A DNA stretch of 60,898 bases from an uncultured Eubacteriales bacterium (lineage in GTDB: Bacteria; Bacillota; Clostridia; Oscillospirales; Acutalibacteraceae). This document shows, in pieces, positions 51,228 to 60,746 of this stretch (the first letter of the stretch is position 1; each line of letters starts with the position of its first letter). The notes beneath the pieces are model-generated. The model saw only the letters and a program-made list of their open reading frames with translations, ran no database searches and had not been told where the DNA came from. The stretch covers positions 1 to 60,898 of the forward strand of contig CAKRRH010000009.1 in NCBI GenBank assembly GCA_934394855.1, in the 5' to 3' direction. The position numbers and the translations under genes are program-made.

Positions 51228-52448
51228 ATGAAAAGCTCATATCACTCAAAATCGCTGTTAGCGTCATTATTATGCCTTGCACTCATAATCTGCACCGCCT
51301 TTTCAGGCTGCGCACCGTCTGCAAGAGATAAAAGCGGTGCAAATTCCGATGAGAATTCATCAAGTCCATATAAAGCATATAACGACACGCAGAAGTTTTT
51401 GCAAAACATCAAGGTCGGCTGGAATCTCGGAAACACCTTTGAAGCCACCGGCAGATGGGGTGAAGAATGGAACGATTCATACAGCGTGAACGACGTGGAA
51501 ACGGGTTGGGGAAACCCGACCACCACAAAAGCCATGTTTGACAAGGTGAAAAAGACAGGATTTAATGCGGTGAGAATTCCTGCGACATGGTATCGTCACA
51601 CCGATGTTGAAAATGCGACATATACCATAAAAAAGGATTATCTAGAACGAATCAAGCAGGTCGTTGACTTTGCAATAGACAACGATATGTATGTCATCCT
51701 CAATATGCATCATGACGATAAGGATTGGCTCGACATTTCGGCAAACGATGAAAAATGGGCGGCAGTCAAAAATGAATATGCCCAAATTTGGACTCAAATC
51801 GCCGAGCAGTTTAAAAATTATGACGAACGCCTCATTTTAGAGGGTGCAAACGAAATCGTGCTCTACACCGGCGTTGACGAAAACGGCAACAAGCAATATG
51901 ACTGGTGGGGTCAGGACGACCAAACCTTTGAGCGTGTAAATGAATTGTATCAGGTATTTGTCGATACTGTCAGAAAGTCGGGCGGCAAAAACGATAAACG
52001 CTATTTGATGATTCCGACCTACGGCGCACAGTGGTATCAGCACCAGATCGAGAAAATCATAATACCGAACGGCGACGAACGTGTAATCGTCGATGTCCAT
52101 TGGTACACCGACGAAGCGGACGAAACAAAGGTACGGGATACGCTTAAAGTAATCTATGATTATTGCTCATATTTTGAAATGCCGGTTGTTTTGGGCGAAT
52201 GCGGAATCCGAAAGGCAATGACCGAGGAGCAAAAGCAAAACTGGGCAAATAATTATATCAAAATTGCCTCAAACATGGGTCTTAGGTGCTTCATTTGGGA
52301 CGACGGCGGAGATTATCAGGTGCTTGACCGAAACACTGTCAGCTGGGTATCGGACAGCTTTGTCGAGTCAGTTGTCAAAAATGCCGTCGATGTCGGATCA
52401 GTCCCTGAGCCGACAAGTGAAGCATTTGATGAAATCGACAGCGAATAA
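51228..52448 (+). CDS. GH5-family glycanase lipoprotein 1
   Basis: The 406-residue protein has a lipoprotein signal (about 1-27, lipobox FSGC, Cys28), a short Ser/Asn linker and a GH5 barrel (about 58-385). The barrel has GWNLGNTFEATG, ETGWGNPTTTKAMFDKV, HHDD, the acid/base Glu209 in GANEI and the nucleophile Glu324 in LGECG. It looks like the GH5_4-type endo-beta-glucanase group, tethered outside the membrane. The acid/base motif is NEI; most relatives have NEP. The start at 51228 follows GGAAGGG. The second GH5 follows after 29 nt. Confidence 0.88.
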   Translation: MKSSYHSKSLLASLLCLALIICTAFSGCAPSARDKSGANSDENSSSPYKAYNDTQKFLQNIKVGWNLGNTFEATGRWGEEWNDSYSVNDVETGWGNPTTTKAMFDKVKKTGFNAVRIPATWYRHTDVENATYTIKKDYLERIKQVVDFAIDNDMYVILNMHHDDKDWLDISANDEKWAAVKNEYAQIWTQIAEQFKNYDERLILEGANEIVLYTGVDENGNKQYDWWGQDDQTFERVNELYQVFVDTVRKSGGKNDKRYLMIPTYGAQWYQHQIEKIIIPNGDERVIVDVHWYTDEADETKVRDTLKVIYDYCSYFEMPVVLGECGIRKAMTEEQKQNWANNYIKIASNMGLRCFIWDDGGDYQVLDRNTVSWVSDSFVESVVKNAVDVGSVPEPTSEAFDEIDSE

Positions 52449-52477
52449 TAATAATAATTAAAGGAATAATAAAAATT

Positions 52478-53716
52478 ATGAAACGATATTTTAGTATATT
52501 GCTGTGCTTGTCAATGCTGTTGTCGCTGATGCTTTGCGGCTGCGGCGACAATAATGACGCTCAGCCGACCACGATCAAGGCAACGCAAACATCAACCGCA
52601 ACGGTTGCGGCAACAACGGTTGTGACAACAAAAGCAACAGCCGCAAAAACTACCGAAGAATATATTCCCGATGAGGTTGAAAAAACCACGCAAAAGCCTA
52701 AATTGACCGAGGCAATGAAATTTGCGCAAAAGATAAAATGCGGGTGGAACCTCGGAAACACGCTTGAAGCCACAGGCAGAAGAAGCGGAACATTGCCAGA
52801 AAAATATTCGGTCACCGACATCGAAACCGGTTGGGGCAACCCGAAAACCACAAAAGCAATGTTTGACAAGGTAAAATCGGCAGGCTTTAACGCGGCACGA
52901 ATCCCGGTTTCATGGTGCAGATTCATCAACAAAAAGAACGGCAAATATGTCATTCGTGAAGATTTTCTGAAAAGAGTCAAGGAAGTGGTAAACTATGGCT
53001 ACAACAACGGAATGTATGTCATAATCAACATTCACCACGATGACGCTTATGAAGAATGGCTGCATATTTCGGGAAGCGATTCGGAATTTTCATCAGTCAA
53101 AACCGAATTCAAGCAAATTTGGACGCAAATCGCCAACTATTTCAAAAGCTATGGCGAACGGTTGATTTTTGAAATGGCAAATGAGCCGATCGGCTATTAT
53201 GACGACGGCACGGGCGATTGGAACGGCGGCGAGCCGCAATATTTTGTTCGGCTTGACGAGCTGTATAAAATATTTGTAAACACGGTTCGTGCAACGGGCG
53301 GCAACAATAAATCACGCTATTTGATGATTCCGACCTACGGTGCTCAAAGCGGCAGTCAGATCTATTATGTAAAAATCCCGAACAACGACGCTCATGTGCT
53401 TGTTGACATTCATTATTACACCGACGGAACAAATCAGGGTGCGCTTGAAGATAAATTCAAGCAAATCGCCGAATATGGCAGAGAAAACGGGATTGCCTTC
53501 ATTCTCGGCGAATGCGGAATCAGAGCAAACTCGGATCCCGACACTCTTTCAATGTGGACGCTTGCATTTGTCCGAACAGCGTCGGAATATGGCTTGCGGT
53601 GTTTTGTTTGGGACGACGGCGGAGATTATCAGGTGCTCGACCGAAAAGGACTCACTTGGGTCAACAGCGCATATGTCAGTTCGTTTGTAAAAAATGCGGT
53701 CAAAATGTCAAAATAA
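52478..53716 (+). CDS. GH5-family glycanase lipoprotein 2
   Basis: The 412-residue protein has a lipoprotein signal (CGC at 20-22, Cys22 the likely lipidated residue), a Thr/Ala linker (about 30-75) and a GH5 domain with GWNLGNTLEATG and ETGWGNPKTTKAMFDKV. The acid/base Glu236 lies in MANEP and the nucleophile Glu345 in LGECG. It is clearly a paralogue of the upstream gene (same ETGWGNP and YLMIPTYGAQ blocks). Neither has a CBM or dockerin. A short TAA-repeat run follows the first gene's stop. They form a tandem pair ended by a terminator. Confidence 0.9.
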   Translation: MKRYFSILLCLSMLLSLMLCGCGDNNDAQPTTIKATQTSTATVAATTVVTTKATAAKTTEEYIPDEVEKTTQKPKLTEAMKFAQKIKCGWNLGNTLEATGRRSGTLPEKYSVTDIETGWGNPKTTKAMFDKVKSAGFNAARIPVSWCRFINKKNGKYVIREDFLKRVKEVVNYGYNNGMYVIINIHHDDAYEEWLHISGSDSEFSSVKTEFKQIWTQIANYFKSYGERLIFEMANEPIGYYDDGTGDWNGGEPQYFVRLDELYKIFVNTVRATGGNNKSRYLMIPTYGAQSGSQIYYVKIPNNDAHVLVDIHYYTDGTNQGALEDKFKQIAEYGRENGIAFILGECGIRANSDPDTLSMWTLAFVRTASEYGLRCFVWDDGGDYQVLDRKGLTWVNSAYVSSFVKNAVKMSK

Positions 53717-53731
53717 TAATTTATATATAAT

Positions 53732-53763
53732 AAATCCGAGGAGAAATTCATCTCCTCGGATTT
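53732..53763. terminator. Terminator between GH5 pair and ctpA
   Basis: A 13-bp stem (AAATCCGAGGAGA and its complement) with a 6-nt loop and T tail; serves both converging units. Confidence 0.92.
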
Positions 53764-53769
53764 TTCGTT

Positions 53770-54942
53770 TTATGAAAACAGCTTTACACATTCATTTATC
53801 TGACTGTCGCTTTTATCATCCAAAAAATAGAACCGTTTTGATTCATCTTCCGATAGCTCGACCTCAACATCGGGCTCTAATCCCTTTTTGTGATATGTTT
53901 CGCCCGATTTATCCACAACATATGCGGTTGTGAATTTGACTGCCGACGAATCGCTGAGTTCATAGGTTGTTTGCATGATCCCTTTGCCAAAGGTCTTTGT
54001 CCCGACAATTTTTCCTCGCTCATTATCACGAATCGCACAAGCAAAAATCTCCGACGCCGACGCACTGTATCCGTTTACAAGCACACAAAGCGGTGTGTCG
54101 TCCATGTTCTTGTCTGAATGCCCGATCACGCTGATTTTGCCGTCATTATACCGCACCCTGCAAGTGTCGCACTCACCGAGCAATTCATCAAGCACGGCGG
54201 TACAAGCGTCAACCGAACCGCCGAGATTGTTTCGCAGGTCAATTATGAACCCCTTGACCTTTTCGCTTTTGAGCGATTTAACCGCATCATCAAACTGCTC
54301 TTTTGTCGTGTCGTCAAATGTCGTAATATTTATAATTCCGAGATTCTCATATGTCCGCCAATTAACCGAATCTGCGGTGTAATCGGCACATTTTAGCCGA
54401 ATGTCGATTGTTTTTCCGCCACGCAAAATTTTTAGCGAAACATCTTTTCCTTCCTCACCCGAAATCTCTTTTACAAAATCATCGGTAGTCTTGCCCTTTG
54501 CCGAAATGCCGTTATATTCTGTCACAACATCATATTTTTTAAGCCCCGCTTTAGCCGCAGGCGACTGCCGATTGACATATATCACCGTGATTTCGCCGCT
54601 TGTCGGGTCAGCCGCAATGTTAACTCCGATTCCGAACCGACCGCCTGCCGTGTCCTTTTTGTTCTCCGCCTCATTTTCAACCGAAAAATATTCGGCGTAA
54701 TCATCTTCAAGCGTTGACAAATAGCCCGAAGCAGCATTGTCCGCGGCTTTCTCAAAATCATAGTCATCAACATATTTATGCCCGACATACATATCGACCT
54801 GTGCCATTTTTGAGAGCAACGACACTTGAGACGGCAGTCTTGTCACATCAATTTTGAATACGAAACAAACAACCGCCAATGTCAGAACAATGCTGACACA
54901 GGATGTCACGGCATATCCGCCTATCCGACGCCCTTTTTTCAT
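53770..54942 (-). CDS. ctpA: S41-family carboxyl-terminal processing protease
   Basis: The 390-residue protein has an N-terminal membrane helix (about 9-28), a PDZ domain (about 95-180) and an S41 domain. The catalytic Ser lies in VNGYSASASEIFACA and Lys in GTKTFGKGIMQT. Such Ctp proteases trim or degrade extracytoplasmic proteins, including cell-wall hydrolases. The position after ftsE-ftsX-M23 is a conserved arrangement, which suggests control of the hydrolase. ATG at 54942 after AAAGG; a TTG sits one codon before. Confidence 0.93.
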   Translation of the reverse strand: MKKGRRIGGYAVTSCVSIVLTLAVVCFVFKIDVTRLPSQVSLLSKMAQVDMYVGHKYVDDYDFEKAADNAASGYLSTLEDDYAEYFSVENEAENKKDTAGGRFGIGVNIAADPTSGEITVIYVNRQSPAAKAGLKKYDVVTEYNGISAKGKTTDDFVKEISGEEGKDVSLKILRGGKTIDIRLKCADYTADSVNWRTYENLGIINITTFDDTTKEQFDDAVKSLKSEKVKGFIIDLRNNLGGSVDACTAVLDELLGECDTCRVRYNDGKISVIGHSDKNMDDTPLCVLVNGYSASASEIFACAIRDNERGKIVGTKTFGKGIMQTTYELSDSSAVKFTTAYVVDKSGETYHKKGLEPDVEVELSEDESKRFYFLDDKSDSQINECVKLFS

Positions 54943-55064
54943 CAAAAATCAGTGCCTTTCATAACAAAAGCCGCCTCGAAAAACGGTATCAAACCCAAAT
55001 TCCCCCGAGTACGGCTTATTGTTTTTATTATATGATTATATTTTCAAAATATGAGCAATAAATC

Positions 55065-56297
55065 TTAGAAACAGCTAAGCGGATTGATGTCGTTGCCGTT
55101 TACCCACACTTCAAAATGAAGGTGCGGTCCGGTCGAATTACCCGTGCTTCCGCAACGGGCAATCAGCTGACCCTGTTCAACATGATCGCCTTCGCTCACA
55201 AGCAAGGTCTGGCAATGTGCATAGAGCGTGTTGATTCGGTCGCCGTCCTTCAGACCGTGGTCAATTACAAGACAGTTACCATAGCTGCGGTTGCTCCATG
55301 TCGCTCTTACGACAGTACCCGATGCGGCGGCATAAATCGGCTTGCCGAGCGCACCCGAACAAGTGATGTCGATTCCTGTGTGGTTTGCATATCCGTAATA
55401 ACCGCATGAAATGTAATATGATGACTGGAACGGCCAAACAAATCCGAATGATGATACTGCGCCGTTTGAGTTGCCGCCTGAACCGCCGTTGCCGGAATTA
55501 CTGTTTCCGCCATTCATCTGATTGTTATTATTGCTGTTAGCCATTGCCGCTGCCTTAAGTTCTTCCCTCATCTTAGCCTTAGCCGCCGCAATCTCTTCCG
55601 ATTCGCTTTCAAGGTCGGATTGCTGTGAGCTGATCGAAGATGAATTTGCCTGAGCCTTTTGATAATCGGCGTCAAGCTCATTTTGCTTATCAACAAGGCT
55701 TGCTTTCATTTCAGCCGCGTCTTTTTTATCCGATTCGATCTCTTTTTTGAGTTTGTTGATCTCTTTAATGTCGTTGTTCAGCTTTTGCATAAGCTCGGTA
55801 TCGTGCTTTGTAACACCGCGCATAAGCTCCGCCTTTGCAAGATAATCCGCATAACTGTCGGCACTCAGCAAAACCTGAAGCTCGCTGTTTGAGCCCGCAA
55901 TATAAATTGCACGGAGGCGCTCTTTCAAAGTGTCTTTTGCCTCATCAATTTCCTTTTGCTTTGCGCTGATTTTCTTTTCGGCCTCGTCCATCTTCTCATT
56001 TAATGCGTCGATAGTATCATTAACAAGACTGATCTGCTTTTCAAGATTATCGATTTTTTCTTTAAGCGCACTTGCAATATCGTCTGCCTCTGCTTTGTCG
56101 TCCTCAAGCTTCGACAGCTTATTTTTGATTTCCTGCTCGCGCTGTTCATATTGGCTGATTTTGTCTTTCATCTGCGAAGTGCTGAGCGCTTGCGCTTTCG
56201 GTGCCGGCATTGACGCAATGCAAAAACAAACCGCTCCGGCAATCGCAACCGTAACCGTTTTTTGAATAATTCCCGATATTTTTTTATTAAAACGCAC
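55065..56297 (-). CDS. FtsEX-associated M23 murein hydrolase (EnvC/PcsB-like)
   Basis: The 410-residue protein has a signal sequence (about 9-37), a long charged coiled coil (about 40-240) and a Gly/Asn-rich linker (NGGNSNSGNGGSGGNSN). A C-terminal M23 domain with His in NHTGIDITC and HxH in PHLHFEV follows. The coiled coil is the module expected to bind FtsX, as in EnvC or PcsB. The GTG at 56297 follows AAGGAAGG with an 11-nt spacer and overlaps the ftsX end by about 11 nt, so translation is probably coupled. The longer frame inside ftsX is not supported. Confidence 0.87.
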   Translation of the reverse strand: MRFNKKISGIIQKTVTVAIAGAVCFCIASMPAPKAQALSTSQMKDKISQYEQREQEIKNKLSKLEDDKAEADDIASALKEKIDNLEKQISLVNDTIDALNEKMDEAEKKISAKQKEIDEAKDTLKERLRAIYIAGSNSELQVLLSADSYADYLAKAELMRGVTKHDTELMQKLNNDIKEINKLKKEIESDKKDAAEMKASLVDKQNELDADYQKAQANSSSISSQQSDLESESEEIAAAKAKMREELKAAAMANSNNNNQMNGGNSNSGNGGSGGNSNGAVSSFGFVWPFQSSYYISCGYYGYANHTGIDITCSGALGKPIYAAASGTVVRATWSNRSYGNCLVIDHGLKDGDRINTLYAHCQTLLVSEGDHVEQGQLIARCGSTGNSTGPHLHFEVWVNGNDINPLSCF

Positions 56298-57207
56298 GGA
56301 ACTCACTGCCTTCCTTTTTAAGATATTTTCCGATTGAGAACATACTTCCCACAACGCCCGAGAACATTCCGAGAATGCAAAATGCAAGGAACATCCAACC
56401 GGCGATATTCATAAATCCTATCGGTGAAAATCCCGAAATCGTGACTCGGCCGACAAGGAAATTGTAAACAAAATAGAGCAAAACCGTTGTAATCAGCGCC
56501 GAGATTATACCGAAAACCATACCTTCGACGATAAACGGTATTCTTACAAAGCTGTTCGTTGCGCCGACCGCTTTCATAATGCTTATCTCAAGCTTTCTTG
56601 AGTTCATTGTAATGCGAATCGTGTTTGCGATTATCACAAGCGCAGTTACCATCAGCAATGCGATTATTGCAACTCCCGCAATAGTTACCGTTCTGCGGAC
56701 AGATACGATATATGAAGTCATTTCGCTGGAATCGTTGATGTGATCGACTCCCTTGACTGCCTTGATCTGCTTGATCGTTTCCGAATATTTTTCAAGATCG
56801 TCAAACGAAACCTGAACGCCATAGGGCAAGAACGATCCGCTTGAATCCTCGTTGTCAAGATAGTTGAACAAATCTTCATATTGCTCGCCCATGTCCTGCA
56901 TAAGCGAATCCATTCCCTCTTGTTTGGTAATGAATTTCGCCGATTTGACATTGTCAAGCCCCTTGATCGTTTCATATGCCGTTTTTGCTTCCGCTTCGGT
57001 CGCGTTTTGCGAAGTATATACAAGCACGACATTTTGATCGGACAGCGTGCCGAGCGCTTTGTCAACATTCAGCGAAAAGAGCGTTGCCGCGCCCATTAGG
57101 AGCATACACGCAACAAGAACGCCGACCGACGCTACCGACATCAGTCTGTTTATCCAAATATTTTTAAATCCCTCTTTAAGAAGGTATCTTAAGCTTCTGA
57201 ATTTCAT
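56287..57207 (-). CDS. ftsX: Cell-division ABC permease FtsX
   Basis: The 306-residue protein has the FtsX layout: a cytoplasmic start, the first helix (SVASVGVLVACMLLMGAATL), an extracellular loop (about 50-170) that should bind the hydrolase, and three C-terminal helices with MNSRKLEISIMKAVGATNSF. It transmits FtsE ATPase cycles to the outside. AAAGGA precedes the ATG. FtsE lies 111 nt upstream on the same strand. Confidence 0.97.
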   Translation of the reverse strand: MKFRSLRYLLKEGFKNIWINRLMSVASVGVLVACMLLMGAATLFSLNVDKALGTLSDQNVVLVYTSQNATEAEAKTAYETIKGLDNVKSAKFITKQEGMDSLMQDMGEQYEDLFNYLDNEDSSGSFLPYGVQVSFDDLEKYSETIKQIKAVKGVDHINDSSEMTSYIVSVRRTVTIAGVAIIALLMVTALVIIANTIRITMNSRKLEISIMKAVGATNSFVRIPFIVEGMVFGIISALITTVLLYFVYNFLVGRVTISGFSPIGFMNIAGWMFLAFCILGMFSGVVGSMFSIGKYLKKEGSEFRAF

Positions 57208-57318
57208 CAGATATTCCTTTCCGTTTAGTTTGCATAAATCAACCGAACATAATAATGCTCAAATGTTCGATCATGCACTATATCGAAATTTGATTATTTA
57301 TAAAGCTATTCTTAAAAA

Positions 57319-58047
57319 TCAGCCGATTTCACCGTCGGCATTATCCGCCACGATTTTACCCTTTTCGAGCATGATTACTCGGCGGTTAAAATCACGCACG
57401 AGCTGGTGTTCATGAGTTACCATGACAATAGTCGTGCCTCTGCGGTTGATTTCGGTAAGCAGCTCCACAATTTCATATGACATCTCCGGGTCAACATTAC
57501 CCGTAGGCTCATCCGCAATGATAAGCGACGGATTATTTACAAGCGCTCTTGCAAGACCGACTCTCTGACGCTCACCGCCCGACAGCTCCATTGGGAATGC
57601 TCTTGCTTTGCCGCCGAGCCCGACCATCGAAAGCGCATTTGCCACTTTTCGTCTGATTTCACGGTTAGACGCACCGACAACACGAAGTGTGAACGCAACA
57701 TTGTCAAAAACATTCATCGTGTTGATGATTCTGAAATCCTGGAACACAATTCCCATTGTTCTGCGAAGATAAGGAATCTCTCTGTCCTTGATCTTGCTCA
57801 TTTTATAGCCGTTGACAATGACCTCACCGGCATTCGGCTTTTCCTCTCTCATGATCAGCTTAATAAAGGTGGATTTTCCGGCGCCCGACGCACCGACTAC
57901 GAAAACAAACTCACCTTTATATATTTTTATATTAACATCATTAAGTGCGTGTGTGCCTGTGTTGTATGTTTTTGACACGCCCTTGAACTCAATAAGAGGA
58001 CGATCGTTGTCTTCCAATATTTGAACAGTCCTGTTGATGATAAACAC
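57319..58047 (-). CDS. ftsE: Cell-division ABC ATPase FtsE
   Basis: The ABC ATPase has Walker A (GASGAGKST), Q-loop, signature LSGGERQR and Walker B LIIADEP. The FtsE group is shown by YLRRTMGIVFQDFRI. It pairs with FtsX in cytokinesis. The start is uncertain: the GTG at 58047 has AAGGAG only one nt away, while a TTG at 58017 (MEDNDRPLIEF) has a weak AGGA at a workable distance; both are short of an ideal site. The coordinates given use the longer form (242 aa). Confidence 0.95.
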   Translation of the reverse strand: MFIINRTVQILEDNDRPLIEFKGVSKTYNTGTHALNDVNIKIYKGEFVFVVGASGAGKSTFIKLIMREEKPNAGEVIVNGYKMSKIKDREIPYLRRTMGIVFQDFRIINTMNVFDNVAFTLRVVGASNREIRRKVANALSMVGLGGKARAFPMELSGGERQRVGLARALVNNPSLIIADEPTGNVDPEMSYEIVELLTEINRRGTTIVMVTHEHQLVRDFNRRVIMLEKGKIVADNADGEIG

Positions 58048-58166
58048 TCTCCTTTTTAAAAATTTAATTCATATTATTAAACTTGTCCGCAAAAATCGGA
58101 CTAATCGGAAAATCTGTGATAAAATGTGATGTCATGGGTAAAATTTGCCGAAAAATAACGCAAAAA

Positions 58167-58200
58167 AGCAGACAATAAATTTATTAAATTCATGTCTGCT
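58167..58200 (-). terminator. Terminator after the PucR-type gene
   Basis: AGCAGAC/GTCTGCT, 20-nt loop, followed on the minus strand by TTTTTTG. The stretch from 58201 to 58277 holds another small TCGGA/TCCGA hairpin and no gene that I can support. Confidence 0.85.
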
Positions 58201-58277
58201 GTTCGGACACGGTTATCCGACAAGATTTCCCCCTATAAATATTAAATTACAAAGTATGTCTGAAAACCGGTTTATTA

Positions 58278-59366
58278 TCAGAACTTGACCGGATTTGATG
58301 TCAGATATTTCTTAACCATCAGCGCAATTTTGAAAACGATTGCGTCTTCAAATTCACGAAGGTCAAGACCTGTCAGCTTTTTGATCTTCTCAAGTCTGTA
58401 AACAAGCGTATTTCTGTGAACAAACAGCTTTCTTGATGTTTCCGAAACATTGAGGTTGTTCTCAAAGAATTTCTGGATCGTGAACAATGTTTCCTGGTCA
58501 AGGCTCTCAATCGAACCGCGTTTGAACACTTCTCTTAAAAATGTATCGCAAAGCGTTGTCGGCAGCTGATAGATAAGTCTTGCAATGCCGAGATTTTCAT
58601 AGCTCACGATTGCCTTTTCGGTGTCAAACACTTTGCCGACTTCCAACGCAACCTGCGACTCTTTGAATGAGCGTGCAAGATCACGGATTCCGTCGATTAT
58701 CGTGCCGATTCCGACAAGACTGTGAGTATAGAACTCGCTTGAAAGTGTGTCAACGATTGAACGGGCAAGCTTTTCAAGGTCACCCGGATCGGTATTTTTC
58801 TTAACTTCCTTAACAAGCGCAATTTCCTGATCGCTGATATTAACAATGAAGTCCTTTTGCTTGTCCGGGAACAGATTTTGAATTACATCATAAACCGAAA
58901 CATCGTTTTTGGTTATGGTTCTGATGAGCAAAACGGCGTGCGACGCTTCAAGGTTAAAACGAAGCTCACGAGCCTTGATGTAAATGTCGCCCGGCAAAAT
59001 ATTGTCAAGTATGATGTTTTTAACAAAATTCGCCCTGTCGTATTTTTCGTCAAAGAATTGCTTTACATTTGCAAGCGACACCGCCATGAGCGATACAAAC
59101 TTGACCGCTTCTTCGTCGGTTCCCTCAACAAACATAACATATTCCGGAGCGCCACCGAGCGTACCAAACGGTTTATATGTAAAATTGCCGCGGGTAAATG
59201 TGTCGGAAAAGTTGATTATGTCGGATACGCTGAAATCAACCGACTCGCCGACCATTCCCAATTCACTGCACGCAGCTATTACAGAATTTTCATCTACAAC
59301 GCCGACCGTTCTGTCGATTGCGTCGCGCATTTGATGAACTACTCCCTGAAAAAGACGATTTGACAT
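58278..59366 (-). CDS. PucR/CdaR-type transcriptional regulator
   Basis: This 362-residue protein has an N-terminal sensory region, a GGDEF-like central domain and a C-terminal HTH_30-type segment with FFENNLNVSETSRKLFVHRN and TLVYRLEKIKKLTGLDLREF. This is the PucR/CdaR DNA-binding module. Such regulators control carbon or purine use; no target gene is adjacent. It starts at ATG 59366 with AAAGGA about 15 nt upstream. It is monocistronic. Confidence 0.85.
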   Translation of the reverse strand: MSNRLFQGVVHQMRDAIDRTVGVVDENSVIAACSELGMVGESVDFSVSDIINFSDTFTRGNFTYKPFGTLGGAPEYVMFVEGTDEEAVKFVSLMAVSLANVKQFFDEKYDRANFVKNIILDNILPGDIYIKARELRFNLEASHAVLLIRTITKNDVSVYDVIQNLFPDKQKDFIVNISDQEIALVKEVKKNTDPGDLEKLARSIVDTLSSEFYTHSLVGIGTIIDGIRDLARSFKESQVALEVGKVFDTEKAIVSYENLGIARLIYQLPTTLCDTFLREVFKRGSIESLDQETLFTIQKFFENNLNVSETSRKLFVHRNTLVYRLEKIKKLTGLDLREFEDAIVFKIALMVKKYLTSNPVKF

Positions 59367-59648
59367 AATTTACACGACCATTCCTTTCATCGCCGAGATA
59401 CATTTGACAAATTGCACAAAAGCGCATTTGTAATATATGCCGACGCTTTGGGTATATGATTTTTATAACATTATCCCAATAAAGCGAAATAATATATATA
59501 CATTTTACACAAAACGGAACGGTTTTTCAAGCATATTTCTCTTTTTTTCAAAGAAAAAGCCGAAAATCGGCTGTCATTTTCGCCAAATTTAACAATTTGT
59601 TCATAAACTGCCGCAGTTTTAGTAAGTTATTAACAAAAATTCTCGCTA
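59367..59648. other. Intergenic region, no gene seen
   Basis: 282 nt of AT-rich sequence between the PucR-type regulator and rlmA, both minus strand. It contains the rlmA terminator (59558-59572) and several TATAAT-like boxes for the downstream gene. I see no coding potential. Confidence 0.4.
59558..59572 (-). terminator. Terminator after rlmA
   Basis: AGCCG/CGGCT with a 5-nt loop, followed on the minus strand by TTTTTCTTT. Confidence 0.75.
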
Positions 59649-60485
59649 TTATGTGTATGTTTTTTTATAAACACAAACACAAAAATGCACTTTTGTCGAT
59701 AAATTTGTCAAATTTCCTAAACGGTTTTGGCTTTCTTTAGACGATTTATAATAATATGGTGTCATTTTAAACAAATCGCCGATCGTTTGACCGTCGTCCA
59801 TCGTAATTTCATATTCAAGCTCACGGCTGTCGATCATCTCAAAGCCATCAAGCGACAGATCCTCGACATCCTCGTTGCGCACTTCGTCATAAATCGCCTG
59901 TTTTAAGCCTATCAAATGATTTTTCCTTGCAAACGCTCTTATCACAATGCCGTCATTCTTGATGACCCGTGAAAATTCGCTTGCCAAAAACGGAGCGAAT
60001 ATATTAACAAGGCAGTCAACAATGCTATCTCCGATCGGCAGTTTAAATGCGCTTGCGACCGCAAACTCAGCGGTGACATCATCACGGCACACCCGCTTAT
60101 TTGCAAATCTTAGCGCTTGTTTTGAGATGTCGATTCCGATAATCTTGTCAAAGCCTGCGTTTTTTGAAATTATGTCGGTATAATAGCCCTCACCGCAGCC
60201 GATGTCCGCCAAAACACCGCCGCTCGGACAATGTTCTTTCGCAAGAGAAGCAACGGCGTTTGCAAGCGGCAAATAATAATCCTTGTCTAAAAAGTCACGG
60301 CGAGCCGTTACCATCAGCGTGTCGTCGCCATGCCGCTTTGATTTTGACGAATTGCTCTGCAAAAGGTTCACCGTGCCGAATTTCGATATGTCGAAACAGT
60401 GGTTGTTCTCGCATCGATAGCTCTTTTCGTCATGTTCCATTTCACCGCCGCATACCGGACAGCTAAGTAATGATTTTTTCTGCAC
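59649..60485 (-). CDS. rlmA: 23S rRNA (guanine-N1)-methyltransferase, RlmA-like
   Basis: The 278-residue protein has an N-terminal zinc finger (CPVCGG...CENNHCFD, about 9-31) and a SAM methyltransferase domain with DIGCGEGYYT. The DKIIGIDISKQAL block follows. RlmA methylates a guanine of 23S rRNA helix 35. The GTG at 60485 follows AGGTGG with a five-nt spacer; the longer frame to 60611 would translate through a strong hairpin at 60567-60601 and is rejected. It is transcribed alone. Confidence 0.87.
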   Translation of the reverse strand: MQKKSLLSCPVCGGEMEHDEKSYRCENNHCFDISKFGTVNLLQSNSSKSKRHGDDTLMVTARRDFLDKDYYLPLANAVASLAKEHCPSGGVLADIGCGEGYYTDIISKNAGFDKIIGIDISKQALRFANKRVCRDDVTAEFAVASAFKLPIGDSIVDCLVNIFAPFLASEFSRVIKNDGIVIRAFARKNHLIGLKQAIYDEVRNEDVEDLSLDGFEMIDSRELEYEITMDDGQTIGDLFKMTPYYYKSSKESQNRLGNLTNLSTKVHFCVCVYKKTYT

Positions 60486-60566
60486 CCGCTCCACCTCGCT
60501 CGTCTTATATAATATCACAATATTATGAACATTTCTATTGTATTTTATATTTTGCGATATATTTTT

Positions 60567-60601
60567 GCGAGAAAACTTTTTTGTAAAAAAGATTTTCTCG
60601 C
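60567..60601. terminator. Long hairpin upstream of rlmA
   Basis: GCGAGAAAA and TTTTCTCGC with inner A-T pairs give an almost continuous stem around a small apex. It has no clear T tail; it may still reduce read-through from the right. Confidence 0.5.
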
Positions 60602-60746
60602 GCTCTTTCAAAAAACTTTATTTATGAGGATTTTATTATAATAGAGCTAACAAAAAACTTAACTCTAAATATATCCACAACCGTTTTTGTTCCTTATTAT
60701 TTTTCCTCATTACCAATCTTTCGGAACAAAAACTCGTTTTAAGGGG
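60602..60746. other. AT-rich spacer with an inverted repeat
   Basis: The stretch right of the rlmA leader hairpin holds no gene that I can support. GTTTTTGTTCC (60683-60693) and GGAACAAAAAC (60723-60733) form an 11-bp perfect inverted repeat with a 29-nt loop. On the minus strand a TATAAT is visible near 60640. Confidence 0.35.

Noticed and set aside
58120..58245. TTG-started 40-codon frame with a GGGGGA site on the minus strand
   Set aside because: It runs through the terminator at 58167-58200 and has no family resemblance.
60486..60611. N-terminal extension of RlmA
   Set aside because: It would be translated through the long hairpin at 60567-60601 and precedes the zinc finger without similarity to the family.
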